Positions 42,701 through 50,803 of a DNA stretch of 64,000 nt are shown here, piece after piece; the stretch's first letter is position 1, and every line of letters begins with the position of its first letter. The stretch is from Rhynchonema sp. JSB1_4 (lineage: Eukaryota > Nematoda > Chromadorea > Monhysterida > Xyalidae): assembly GCA_030248065.1 (NCBI GenBank), contig JASAMV010003622.1, positions 37,990 to 101,989 on the forward strand. The letters are read 5' to 3'. A model generated the notes under the pieces. That model saw only the letters and a list, made by a program, of their open reading frames with translations. It had not been told where the DNA came from and ran no database searches. The translations under genes were made by a program, and so were the position numbers.

Positions 42701-44037
42701 GGGCCTTTAGGGCTGAACTAAATCAAGGCAAAGACCAGTGTCACTTTGCAGAGTTGGAACAACTTTTATGGTGGTCGTAATTTTACAAAAATTGCTGAAT
42801 TCAAATTAGTGCTGCAACTCGTCGCGTCGCAAAATACGGCAAAAAATGAGACTAAATTGCTTTGTCTTGCTGCATCAATGAAATGACAAAACACAGCACC
42901 AACAATTATTAACTGAGCGCGTCTCTTACGAAGAAAATCAAACACGAAACAAACCAAACCTCGATTCCAATAAGCCAGCGTCAAGTTAGCATTGTATTTC
43001 AAACCACTAGCAGGTAGATTCAACATGTGAGTCTGTTGGCCCACAGTTGAGTGCATGGGCCAGACAAACAGCAGCCGATTGTGAACAAATTGCACAAATC
43101 CATCACGACTACAACTCATTTGACCGAACATGGCATCTGAAACGCACTATGGATTTTGGATTGTGCGCAGTGGTGTCGTTGAGAAATCGAAATTTTCCCA
43201 TACCCAGCCCAATTTTCGAAAAATTTCCCATACATACCCCCAAAAATTTCCCATACCAGGGGGGGGGTTTCTCCAAAAGCTCATAAATTTCCCATACCCG
43301 AGGGTGGGGGTTTTGAAGAAATGACGCCAAAAATCTTCTAAAAGTACCAAAAATTGGTCTAAAAAGTGCTTAAAACAGAGTTGTCTTGCAGCAGCAAGCA
43401 ATGCAATTTTTGACATTTTTGGACGAAAAATGGCCAATTTTGGTACTTCTCGGGGTCAAAAAGTCATTTCTCAGGGGTGCTTGTTTCAAAAATGAAAAAT
43501 TTCCCATACCCCTGCCTGGCCGATTTCCCATACCTCATACCAGGGGGTAACCCCCTAACGACACCGCTGATTGAGCGTGTGTGACAGCAGTGTTTTGCGT
43601 TTCAGCTGACCATGTGACCTCAAACAAGAGGTGAAACTGTGTGTACCAAAATCAGAGAAAAACTGGACTGTGCAAAATCTCTAATTTCTGAATTCAATGA
43701 TGTTCAAAAAACTGCAAGTTCCTTCAAAGTGGAGAATTTGTTTTGAGAATCGCAGTTCAGATATCCTGGGCGAACAGATTATACTAAACACCAATTACTC
43801 CTTTGGAAGTACTTCCACCGAAAAATTCAGATCCGATCAGCCAAAAATTCCATTCCGAATCGTTCCAGGCAAACAGTCGATCGTTATCAGCACGAAACAC
43901 AATTTAACAAACACAATAGAAAAAAACCACCAACTTCGTGATTCGGTGATTTCCTGCAGTTTTTCCTTTGCGAACACCGGTATATCGACGGCAGCCTTTT
44001 CCAGCTGGACAGACAGCTCTGTGCTTCGAGCGCTCAT
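18715..44037 (-). CDS. NUP133: Nucleoporin Nup133, nuclear pore Y-complex scaffold
   Basis: Scaffold subunit of the Nup107-160 complex: N-terminal beta-propeller, then an alpha-helical stack. Twenty-six exons fit with compatible phases, total 3462 nt, 1153 aa (human 1156): 44037-43935, 43136-42960, 42647-42493, 42182-42102, 42031-41912, 41211-41053, 40800-40656, 40553-40474, 39849-39713, 39547-39420, 39098-39029, 38872-38668, 38084-37916, 37560-37442, 37371-37247, 36945-36846, 36779-36573, 36494-36301, 36226-36075, 35823-35717, 34937-34769, 34695-34577, 19733-19674, 19409-19266, 19019-18960, 18891-18715. Landmarks: EGIVRYWMDA, GLFGRVSKRMSSILFAG, LISLSTSDMIVWKI, TQLEDKRKTYDMFL, EVDLFCQKVSCVDEIF, AEWCLVNGKYQRFF, DLLSLSKLAALCAS, NLSEMPALSAEELI. 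Exon 1 and the 36494/36226 and 39849/39547 junctions are least certain. Intron 22 (19734-34576) is 14.8 kb and hosts six opposite-strand genes. About half the donors have T or C at +3. Confidence 0.93.
21383..21943 (+). CDS. Secreted AST-C-like peptide precursor, array copy 1
   Basis: Exons 21383-21489 and 21622-21943 join in phase 2 (AC plus A) for 142 aa. Exon 1 encodes a signal peptide (MLKCAISLALVCAIWYPQIC, then DAK) and IVCRWHHWKFKP. Exon 2 starts CYEQRASRVRQ, runs through a basic, Thr-rich linker and reaches a dibasic KR followed by VPHQDKELRFRDCWFSAAQC and a tail ending DSVIVRS. The C-x6-C loop with R-[FY]-R before it and an aromatic-Phe pair after the first Cys matches allatostatin-C peptides (family pattern RYRQCYFNPISC). 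The stop codon TAA is supplied by the TTAA target of a fold-back transposon inserted exactly there; the sister copies use TGA. Function as a neuropeptide is inference. Confidence 0.75.
21944..23599. mobile_element. Long fold-back element with TTAA target duplication
   Basis: The 1656-bp element begins AGGGCTCGGGACA and ends TGTCCCGAGCCCT, flanked on both sides by TTAA (21940-21943, 23600-23603), the target of piggyBac-type elements. Each arm is about 750-800 bases and is an imperfect inverted copy of the other, with a loop of roughly 100 bases near 22.75-22.85 kb. Mismatches are scattered, so it is not a recent perfect palindrome. No transposase was found. Transcription across it would give a long double-stranded RNA hairpin. 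Confidence 0.85.
24595..25342 (+). CDS. Secreted AST-C-like peptide precursor, array copy 2
   Basis: Exons 24595-24701 and 25018-25342 (143 aa, phase 2). The signal peptide starts MFKCAVLLAFACAILY and is followed by KICPAKIVCLWRNWKRKP. Exon 2 opens CYEQLASQVRQDPK. This is the most divergent intact copy: the region before the peptide reads VKR then DTNKREELQFRDCWFSPAHC, giving an extra KR, Q for R before FRDC, and P/H changes inside the loop, while both loop cysteines and the tail DSVIVRS are kept. Such differences suggest a distinct peptide rather than a redundant copy. The promoter-proximal block GCACTCAACTCG upstream is shared with the other copies. Confidence 0.72.
26309..26377 (-). repeat. 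tRNA-like sequence (probable SINE head or tRNA pseudogene)
   Basis: Read on the minus strand it has GTGCATG-TA-GCTC..GAGC (acceptor start plus D arm with A-box TAGCTCAGG) and GGTTCGAGTCC (B box, T arm). The 3' CGGGCAT pairs with the 5' GTGCATG at six of seven positions allowing wobble. The anticodon stem does not pair well, so a functional tRNA is unlikely. Decayed B-box remnants (GGACTCGAACC, GGGCTCGAACC) near 28780 and 33050 show the same relic was copied with the array. Confidence 0.5.
27098..27782 (+). CDS. Secreted AST-C-like peptide precursor, array copy 3
   Basis: Exons 27098-27204 and 27458-27782 (143 aa, phase 2: AA plus A). The signal peptide begins MFKCAALAALMCAIWY, then HDSEAKVVCRWRHWRLT. 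Exon 2: CYEQLASRVRPDQK, DLRKILVSSSGSGKSSK, a Thr-rich linker, AKR and the peptide LPYQDTELRFRDCWFSAAQC with tail IMISQLTHDSVIVRS. The precursor has four cysteines, one after the signal peptide, one at the start of exon 2 and two in the terminal loop. An AATAAA lies near 28158. The last 110 bases of the coding sequence are nearly identical to copies 4 and 6, more so than the exon 1 or linker regions. Confidence 0.75.
27941..28120. repeat. Palindromic MITE
   Basis: About 180 bases. The left arm TATACTCTGACAATTCTTTT..GGGAGAAACTTTTC and the right arm GAAAAGTTTCTCCC..AATTGCCAGAGTATA are inverted copies, continuing inward through TGCCTGATCCGTAAAGC. Non-coding; lies just behind copy 3 of the array. 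Confidence 0.75.
28205..28316 (-). pseudogene. Decayed duplicate of NUP133 exon 22 region
   Basis: On the minus strand it reads ELLFAHQFKTTQCESV followed by LSLLFIQTDFQRG. This matches the end of real exon 22 and the start of its intron (ELLFAHRVRTGQYDAV, LSLLFIQTDCQRV near 34640-34520). The donor has decayed. Similar remnants around the CCACCGACC donor sequence occur near 25810 and 32920. The array therefore duplicated as a block that included the edge of this NUP133 exon. Confidence 0.7.
28361..28769. mobile_element. hAT MITE family D, perfect TSD
   Basis: 409 bp, ends CAGTGGTGTCGTTGG and CCAACGACACCACTG, flanked by direct repeats TTACCAAC (28353-28360, 28770-28777). The interior has repeated GGGTATCCGGTATCC words. 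A second copy with one-mismatch TSD is at 43168-43569. It has split the tRNA-like relic in this array unit. Confidence 0.9.
29500..30051. mobile_element. MITE with 8-bp TSD, family E
   Basis: 552 bp, ends TAGGGTGCGGGATTTGGGTG and CCTGCCGCACCCTA, flanked by ATTAGTAG/ATCAGTAG. It interrupts the conserved upstream block of array copy 4 (..CCTCATTAGTAG | ..CCCGTAACACTG), which is continuous in other copies. Non-coding, with repeated ACCCAAACAC words. Confidence 0.82.
30269..31546 (+). CDS. Secreted AST-C-like peptide precursor, array copy 4
   Basis: Exons 30269-30384 and 31222-31546 (phase 2, 146 aa). Exon 1 is nine bases longer than in the sister copies: MFKCAALAALMCATWCPRNR then EAEAKVVCRWHWKFT, which adds a cysteine at or near the signal-peptide end. 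Exon 2 encodes the same linker as copy 3 with minor changes and the peptide LPYQDTELRFRDCWFSAAQC plus tail DSVIVRS. Its intron (837 bp) is longest because it contains a fold-back element with telomere-like TTAGGC words (30590-31105). Intact open frame; splice sites AAGTAAGT and TATTCAG. Confidence 0.73.
30590..31105. repeat. Fold-back element with TTAGGC words, copy 1
   Basis: The ends are inverted runs of ATCCCGAAAA and TTTTCGGGAT. The interior has three tandem blocks containing TTAGGCTTAGGCTGCCAGCC and AGGAAGAC. A sister copy lies at 34965-35425 in NUP133 intron 20. No open frame of interest. The TTAGGC doublets are part of this repeat, not a telomere array. Confidence 0.6.
32146..32667 (+). 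pseudogene. Secreted AST-C-like peptide precursor, broken array copy 5
   Basis: Exon 1 begins MYKCAVLAALTCAIWY but then lacks about 13 bases that in other copies encode the signal-peptide end, shifting the frame. Exon 2 (from 32419) has lost most of the linker, contains frameshifts (including an extra TG in ACAGTGTGTG) and a stop. The first loop cysteine is changed (GACTGT to GACGGT). The splice acceptor CTGTTCAG, the C-terminal nucleotide block and the stop are still recognisable. Clear pseudogene, useful as a neutral comparison for its siblings. Confidence 0.85.
33720..34320 (+). CDS. Secreted AST-C-like peptide precursor, array copy 6
   Basis: Exons 33720-33826 and 34008-34320 (phase 2: AG plus G; 139 aa). 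The signal peptide begins MFKCAVLAAFMCAIWY, then QICNAKVVCRWRRWKLTP. Exon 2 opens CYELLATRVKQDPK, has DLKKILATSSGSGQSTK and a linker four codons shorter than copy 3. It then has AKR and LPYQDTELRFRDCWFSAAQC, with the usual tail. AATAAA near 34487. It is the copy nearest the genuine NUP133 exon 22, only about 250 bases away on the other strand, so the two transcripts could overlap head-on. Confidence 0.75.
34965..35425. repeat. Fold-back element with TTAGGC words, copy 2
   Basis: Same layout as 30590-31105: AATCCCGAAA-rich left arm, TTAGGCTTAGGCTGCCAG blocks in the middle, TTTTCGGGATTTTT-rich right arm ending GTCGACCCCACTC. Lies in NUP133 intron 20. Confidence 0.6.
38290..38476. repeat. MITE family B, copy 2
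   Basis: A 187-bp relative of 7285-7479 in the NUP133 intron between exons 12 and 13. Shares TACACCAACATGA, GTGAAACATTC, GGGAAATGTTACAC and the inverted terminus TTGTAGTTTGCCTTTA. Confidence 0.7.
41293..41661 (-). other. 122-codon open frame in a NUP133 intron, same strand
   Basis: Lies between NUP133 exons 5 and 6, on the NUP133 strand. Its C-terminal two thirds look coding: LMKSFGVSMIDCTVYFLGHG, YALMCTSKPEHYPCAILKHC, AHLPGTAVYVLSECFKGPF, with five cysteines and no repeats. Exons 5 and 6 join cleanly without it, so it would be an alternative exon, a nested gene or a relic. No family recognised. Confidence 0.3.
43168..43569. mobile_element. hAT MITE family D, second copy
   Basis: 402 bp in NUP133 intron 1. 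Ends CAGTGGTGTCGTTG and CTAACGACACCGCTG; TSD ATTGTGCG/ATTGAGCG with one mismatch. The interior is rich in TTTCCCATACC words, unlike the GTATCC words of the 28361 copy, so the two share termini but not interiors. Confidence 0.82.
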
Positions 44038-45108
44038 TTTGAAAGCAGATTCGAAAATCTGAATCGAAATTTTACAATTCAACATACTGACATTTCAAGA
44101 ATAATTAACTGAAAATGACATATAGACAATAGCTCATCTGTTGTCGGTGATCGAAACACTGCGAAGCAAAAAAATGGAATGGACACTTCACGATAATCAT
44201 TCTTTTATACAACTCAATTTACAAGCAAACACAATGCGAAGGAAGTGCAGCTCGATGAAATCCAAGAATAATAATATTACCAAAACACGCAACCCAATGA
44301 GAATAAGAGAACAATCCAACGTCATTACCACGTATCAGCACGAAGAGTAACACAATAACTAGTAGCTTCAAAAGCCATCTTCCATGAATGCGAACAGCAT
44401 GATATATCATGAAATCTCACAAAATAAACATGACCCATAAAACAGATAAAATTGCCACAAAATAATCACGTTTTTTTCGAAAACAGGAGTAGTATTTCAA
44501 CACACTACACGTATGGTGATTGCTTCGGTAACACACACACACACAAGTTTGCACTTTGCTCTGTATTGAAACGGGACAGCGGACTACAGCTCCCTAAAAT
44601 GCAAAAGGAAAAAGGTTAGTGCCGTAAAAAATAAACAAAACAATGGACAAGTACTGAAAGTCATCTTGGCAATCGTTTAATAATGAAACTAATAACTGCA
44701 GCAATAACGGTGACAGTAAGCAGCAACAGTACAGCACATAGTACGGCACTGTAGTCGGGTCGGGCAAATGAACCAAAAGGAACCAGAGGTCTCCAGCTCC
44801 AAAACTGCCATAGACTGCAAAGTAGCGCACTTGGTAACAATACTGACCGTATTTTTACATGAAAGAATGACCAGCGATGTGTCAGTAGAAAGAATAATAA
44901 TGTCGAAGAAGTGCTTCGGCTTTGCCATTTCAAAAGGCGCAGTGTACAGCCTGGTGAACGTTACATTAGTTTCCAATCTACCACTGAATTCATAATCATA
45001 AATTTGAACATTGAATATTCTAGCAATCTAAAATGGCAGGGTCCAAATCAGGGACGCAGACTGTACAGCGTCCCTAAATGGCAAGGCCAACATCAATTGC
45101 ATAGTGTC
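44038..45108. other. Spacer between PCMT and NUP133
   Basis: Holds the presumed NUP133 promoter and PCMT 3' end. Two overlapping minus-strand open frames (44976-44689 and 44933-44661) together show a hydrophobic stretch (SAVLCAVLLLLTVTVIAAVI) preceded by polar sequence, which could be a small membrane protein split by a frameshift or intron. No family recognised and no clear splice sites, so it is not called as a gene. Confidence 0.3.
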
Positions 45109-48100
45109 TTACACGCACCTTCTGCCCCTCAGCTGATGTTCGCGACTAGTCAACGGCACGTAGATGACACCCATTAGTTCCTGTTTATGTACATTGCCCT
45201 GTTGGTCCTTGTCGACTTGCATAAATGTCTGTCCGCCGCCCTCCGGCCCGACCGGGATCACCATTCGGCCGCCTTTGGCTAGTTGATCGATGAGCTGCAA
45301 CATACCTGGTGTCGTATCCAACTTGATGGTCGGAAAGGATCAAATCTGCTTTCTCGCGTGAGGATTGACCCAGGCAATCCCCTTACGATCGGATTATCAA
45401 GCTCGATGTTAGTCAGTGTCAGAAATTGAGAATGATTTGGGACTGCAGCCTGTCTAACAACAAAATGTATGAAACTTGTGTCGTGTTATTATTGTTGACG
45501 TTGCAAGACAGTAAAACAAAGCAAACAAATAACCGAACAAAAAACAGAAAGAAACTTCAGTTCAAAGTAACGTACTGGCTGTGGTATTTGTGGCGCAGCA
45601 GCACCGACATGAATTGCGTTGAAGGGAGCGTCACTGGCAAAACCTTGTCTGCCGTCACCCGTGACCAGTTTCAATCGATCAGATTGCAGTAATTCACCAT
45701 TATCTAACAAAAGGAATAGCCATTGATAGATTTTCTGTAGAATAATCGCGTACTGAACTGAACGCGGCCATCAAATAAGGTGATCGTATCGGATTTGTGT
45801 CGAATTGGTCACGTGAATTTTGTGGAAAGGATTTCTGATTTACTGCTATGCATGCCACTAAGGTTCTCATGTTCCCTTCCACGCAGAACGTCATGTAATA
45901 ACCGATTCCGATAACCGATTTGACACAGGCCAAAAAAAACAACTCACGTTTCTGAACATTTTTTATCGATTGTTGCGTCAGTTCGTCGATGTGTTCGATG
46001 CCCACAACTTTTCCGGTGTCGCCAACCTGAAGCAGTTTCCACACCAAAAATAAATTCGTTGCAACAATTGTTGATTTTCATTTTTTTTTCAACTAACCAT
46101 ATAAGCCATGCATGCAGCCAGATATCCGGATCCCGAGCCAACGTCGAGCGCACGCATGCCCGGCTTCATTTGCTCTTTGAGTAATTCCAACGCCGAGGCG
46201 TGCTCAAAAGGACAAAGACAAAAATTGGATCGCAGAACGGAAGGCAAGCACATACAAAAACCGGCGGAAGAAAGCTAGCTAGCTAGCCGGGTACCCCGAT
46301 TTGAGGGGTCAATACCACGGATATAAAAATTGGTCGAAATTATGCCTAAATTTGCCTTAAAATGCGTGTTTTTGTGCATGTGTGAACAAATTTGAGCGAA
46401 TTTGACCATTTTGGCCCATAAAATGGTCATTTTGGCACTAAAATCAACACTTTTTTTGACTTGATGACCGGAGCAAGAAAGCTAGCTAGCCAGTTTGGAA
46501 GTATGGGTTTGGGAGCAAGAAAGCTACCCTGCACTTGGGGGTATTACCCTCCCCCCAACTACTGTATGTATATCACTGGTTCTGACGTGACATAAATCAA
46601 ACATCAATTATAAAGCATCAACCAACCATGTGTGGTGCGCTGATGGTGGCGCCATAACCGATTCCTTGTGGTGAATCCATGTACGGACTGTTGGGCGAGT
46701 AATCGGCGCGGTCAACTTTGAGCATCGCTTCTTTGACACGATCCGATTTATAAACGCCGTGTTCTGCAAAACATGCCAACCAATCACCGCAGTCAACAAA
46801 TCAATCGCATAACAAACCCTGTTCGTACTGTAACTTTAAGGTGTTGGCGCGCTTGAAAGACAGAATGATTCAAGCAACACTATTTGGTCAGCGGATTGTC
46901 GCACATACATACAAAGTTGCACAGAAAGACATCTGAAGATCGCGCGAAAATTTGCCTATGCGCCCAACGAACAGACGAACCGCACGCCACGACAAGCAAA
47001 CCCTTTATTTTACCGCATTGTCTCATGCTCCAATACAAGCTCCAACGTGAACGCCTATTTCAACTCGGTTGAAAAAATACAAAGGGATACTCTAATATAA
47101 GGGCCTATTTTGAACAGTTTCGTAAAAATACAAGGGCAAATTGGAGAAAAAAGCTCACTTACTAAGGTGCACAAAATCCGCTTTCAATCAGCGGTTCTTA
47201 GTTTCAGAACAGGGAGTTGCTCAACTTGAAATAAAGTAACGTTTGATTGGAACAATTGGGTTGCGTGTTGCAATAATTTTTAGTTTAACGGCAACTTCTG
47301 CTACGAAGTTACAACCAACAAGCGAAAAAATGCAGGAGCCCACTCCAGTGATGTAGTTGGTCAGGTGCCTCGAGCTAGTTAGCCAGGGGGTCAGGCCGGC
47401 CACCTCGAGCTAGTTACCTTTTACCTAGCAAATGATGGGGATATTGGAAAAATATGCTAAAAATAACATTTTTGGCCCTTTTCGGTAGATCGAGCAAGCT
47501 AGCAGGAGGTTTGGGGGCATGGAGATTTCATAGATCGAGCCAGATGTGCCTAGCTGGGGAACCCGACCCCAAGCTAGGTACATCACTCAACTGCTCTAAT
47601 ATAAGGACATGCTCCATACGAAGACCTATTTGAATTAATGTGAAAAAATGTAAGGACCCCCTGGCATAAACTGGCGAATGAACAAAAACCGTTTTGTTTC
47701 ACGAAAGAAACCGAAAAAACCGGGTCCATCTGGGATGTAAAAACCGAAAGAAAACCAATAAACTTCAGCCTCCGGAAAACACAGGTCTTCTTTTCACGAA
47801 ATTTTCCAATTTTTGACAAAAGTTGGGGAAAACTTTTCAGAACAACTTTGGCAGCGCCCGGACGATGTCAATGTGGCTTGTTTTACCAATTTTGGTCATA
47901 TTCAGCATTAAAAACACCCATAGACACCCACACAACTGTGGTGTCAAATGCCTTATTTGGGCTCCCCTATCCTTATGCACTGCGGTTCCCTATTGGTCTT
48001 TTTCGTTTATTTAAGAAACATGAAAAACCGTTTTTGCGCCAGTATACTCTGGCATATTGGAGGCAACCCGGTAGTGCGACCTGATCATACACTACCATAC

Positions 48101-48184
48101 CATACCAGTACAAAAGACGCACGAACCTTTCAATCTTTCAACCATGTGCTCATTTGATTGGCCATGCGATCGCCAAGCCATCAT
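45109..48184 (-). CDS. PCMT1: Protein-L-isoaspartate (D-aspartate) O-methyltransferase
   Basis: SAM-dependent cytosolic enzyme that methylates isoaspartyl residues so that age-damaged proteins can be repaired. Six exons fit in phase: 48184-48127, 46763-46627, 46202-46098, 46026-45948, 45703-45576 and 45294-45109, giving 229-230 aa (human 227). Exon 1 opens [18 protein letters not shown], the family N-terminus. Exon 2 has [20 protein letters not shown], the substrate-binding segment. Exon 3 has [16 protein letters not shown], the SAM-binding motif I. Exon 4 has [12 protein letters not shown] (motif post-I). Exon 5 has [20 protein letters not shown]. Exon 6 has [17 protein letters not shown] and [10 protein letters not shown]. 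Two ATGs (48184, 48181) precede the conserved start. Introns 1 and 2 carry MITEs. Donors GTTGGT and GTTAGT are used. Complete and apparently functional. Confidence 0.95.
46261..46578. mobile_element. hAT MITE family C, eroded copy in PCMT intron 2
   Basis: Shares AGAAAGCTAGCTAGCTAGCC, GGGTACCCCGATTTG, the AAAATGGTCATTTTGGCACT block and the TATCACTG right end with the copy at 50428-50803. The left terminus is degraded and no TSD is readable. Confidence 0.75.
47348..47587. mobile_element. MITE related to family C in PCMT intron 1
   Basis: Begins CAGTGATGTAGTTGG like family C and ends near AGCTAGGTACATCACTC, but the interior uses CTCGAGCTAGTTA words. TSD unclear. The rest of intron 1 (46764-48126) has no recognised exon; 47.6-48.1 kb is simple non-coding sequence. 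Confidence 0.5.
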
Positions 48185-48479
48185 GGGACGAAATTGACAC
48201 GAAAATAGGACGGTGGTGAAGGGTAGTAGACGGGACGGTGTTGGGATCATAAATGTGGTTGTTGCCGCTGTTATGTGGTATGTTTCAATAAAGTGGTAAT
48301 AATCGGAAAGAAAGTAGTGTAGTTTCAGAAACAAAAGTGTCAATTGGGAAAAAAATTGTTTCCTCATTTTTCACGTCACCGATCAGGAAACAAGGAAAGA
48401 ATCGGGTAAAAATTTTCGCTTTGCCCAGCTACCACGTTTTCCCAAGCACTTTTCTGCCAGAACAGTCATAATTGCCGAA

Positions 48480-49016
48480 AATTCGGCCCGTCCCGGCCAG
48501 GCACAATTTTTTCGGCACGACTTTTTCTGATGATATTTTGTAGAAATCTTCTGGAGCAAAAATTGCAGTTTTTTTGTTTAAAAATAGCTGAAAATCATGG
48601 AAGTCGATCTTAACCTGACCTGCTGAATCGCAAGAAATTTTGGTAATTTAGCGTAAAGTCACGATTTTTTTATTGAAATTCGATGATGTCGGGCCTTTTC
48701 GGGCCGACCATCCCGGCCCGGCCCGACCGTTAGGGCCGGAAACCTCGGCCCGGCCCGATTCCCACCTGTGGTCGGGCCAGACCCGTGCCGGACTTCCCGG
48801 CCCGACATTGCCCAATATATTGAGCAATCGTGGTTTTTCATTAAAAACCGCGGTTTTTCGTAAGGATTTCGCACTGGATTTAATCTTAATTGCAATTTTT
48901 TGTTTGGAGCGGTCAATTTTGTGTCAAAAACCTTGCTTCTCAGAACAAACTGAAAAAGTTATCAGAAAAAAATGGTTAAAAATCGGGCCGGGCGCCCGGC
49001 CCGATTGACACCTCTG
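48480..49016. mobile_element. GGCCCG-rich MITE family F, eroded
   Basis: Palindromic GGCCCGGCCCG and CGGGCCGGGC arms with a right end CCCGATTGACACCTCTG, related to the better preserved copy at 49930-50353. Lies upstream of PCMT. Confidence 0.6.
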
Positions 49017-49134
49017 CTCTTAAGAGCCATAGTGAATAACTGCGAAAAAACGTTTTATTTCCGAAAAAACCACCTCCCACGCCGCCCGGGCGCTAAATAC
49101 CGCAAAAAAACCTAAATAGAAGGGGGGCTCTATT

Positions 49135-49925
49135 CAGTGTAGTTCCTGGTCCGGCGGGGAAATTAGTGTACCTCCCTACTTTTTCGGAGGGGAAATTAGT
49201 GTACCTCCCTGGGGGGAAGGGGGGGGAAGACCCAAAATCAGGAAAAAGTCACTTTTTGAGGTAGAAAATTTGACCTATTTTTACCCCTTTTTGGAAAAAA
49301 TTCTTCATAAAAAGAGTATTTTGGCGACTTTTGAGAACATTGACCTAAAAATCACACATTTTAGGCCTAAAAATGCCCATTTTAGGCCTAAAAACGGCCA
49401 TTTTAGGCAAAAATTGGGGAAATTAGTGTACCCGAGGGGAAATTAGTGTACACAGTGTAGTTCCTGGGGGGAGGGGGTCCCCCCCTAAGGTACACTAACC
49501 GCCGCGACCAAGGTACACTAGTACACTAACCGCCGCGCCAGGTACACTAACCGCCTCAATTTTTGCCAAAAATAGGCAATTTTAGGCCTAAAATGGGCAT
49601 TTTTAGGCCTAAAATGGGTGATTTTAGGTCAATGTTGTCAAAAGTCGCCAAAATACCCTTTTATGGAGAATTTTTTCCAAAAAGGGCCAAAAATCGGTCA
49701 AATTTTCTACCTCAAAAAGTGACTTTTTCCTGAATTTGGGTCTTCCCCCCCCCTTCCCCCCAGGGAGGTACACTAACCGCCGCACGGAAAAAAGGGGTAG
49801 GTACACGTACACTAACCGCCGCGCCGGACCAGGAACTACACTGGTGTACTAGTGTACCTTGGTCGGGGGGGGGGGGAATTAGTGTACCTTAGGGGGGTTC
49901 CCCCCTCCCCCCATGAACTACACTG
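49135..49925. mobile_element. hAT MITE family G in L0
   Basis: Ends CAGTGTAGTTCCTGG and GAACTACACTG. TSD GCTCTATT at the left (49127-49134); the matching right copy is itself split (GCTC | TATT) by the later insertion at 49930-50353, proving relative order. The interior alternates AATTAGTGTACC blocks with AGGCCTAAAA tandem words. Contains family-internal duplications. Confidence 0.8.
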
Positions 49926-49929
49926 GCTC

Positions 49930-50353
49930 CAGAGGTGGGAATCGGGCCGGGCCGAGGTTTCCGGCCCGAACGGTCGGGCCGGGCCGACTTTTCGGAATGT
50001 CGGGCCGGGCCGGGCCGGGGCCGTGGCCGAAAAGGCCCGACATCATCCAATTTCAACAAAAAATCGTGATTTTTTAGGCTAAATTTGCCAAAATTTCTCG
50101 CGATTCTGCAAATTAGTACCGACTTCCATGATTATCAGGTATTTCTAAACCAAAAAACAGTAATTTTTGCACCAAAAAATTGCTTCAAAAGATCATCAGA
50201 AAAAGTCGGGCCGGGCCGGGCCGGGCCGACTTTTTTCCACGTCGGGCCGGGCCGGGCCCGGCCCGAAGTGTCGGGCCGGGCCGGGCCGGGCCGACCCCCG
50301 GACCTCGTCGGGCCGGGCCGGGCCGAGGTAACCCGGCCCGATTCCCACCTCTG
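49930..50353. mobile_element. GGCCCG-rich MITE family F, best copy
   Basis: Ends CAGAGGTGGGAATCGGGCCG and CGGCCCGATTCCCACCTCTG. Flanking direct repeat CTGGCTC (7 of 8 bases). Arms are tandem GGGCC/GGCCC runs that pair with each other; the core has AGAAAAAGTCGG. Related pieces: 48480-49016, 51020-51162, 61819-62150. Confidence 0.8.
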
Positions 50354-50427
50354 CTGGCTCTATTAACTCACTGACCCAATTTTGGGGGGCTCTATTGCGG
50401 GGGGCTCCATTCCGGGGGGGGCTCTAT

Positions 50428-50803
50428 CAGTGATGTAGTTGGTCCGAGCAAGAAAGCTCGCTAGCTGGAGGGGTCCGGCACAAGAAAGCTAGCTAGCTAG
50501 CCGGGTACCCCGATTTGGGGGGTATTGGTCCAGAAGTCAAAAACAGCGGTATAAAATTTGGTCTAAATTATGCTAAAATAAGCCTTAAAATGCGTATTTT
50601 TGTGCACGTGTGAGAAAATTTGAACGAATTTGACCATTTTGGCCCATAAAATGGTCATTTTGGCACTAAAATCAACACTTTTCTTACTTGATGACCGGAG
50701 CAAGAAAGCTAGCTAGCCAGTTTGGGGGGTATGGGTTTCGGAGCAAGAAAGCTACCTAGCAGTTGGGGGTAATACCCCCCATACCCCCCCAACCACATCA
50801 CTG
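50428..50803. mobile_element. hAT MITE family C, perfect TSD, in L0
   Basis: 376 bp, ends CAGTGATGTAGTTGG and CCAACCACATCACTG, flanked by GGCTCTAT on both sides (50420-50427, 50804-50811). Very similar to 18024-18407. Confidence 0.92.

Noticed and set aside
43697..44062. 121-codon + strand open frame beside NUP133
   Set aside because: It is antisense to the proposed NUP133 exon 1 and resembles no family. The minus-strand exon joins in phase with exon 2, so the + frame is taken as its shadow.
50000..50360. Open frames rich in Gly-Pro-Ala-Arg
   Set aside because: They are translations of GGGCCGGGCC palindromic words in the GGCCCG MITE; similar frames near 48.7, 51.1 and 61.9 kb were dropped for the same reason.
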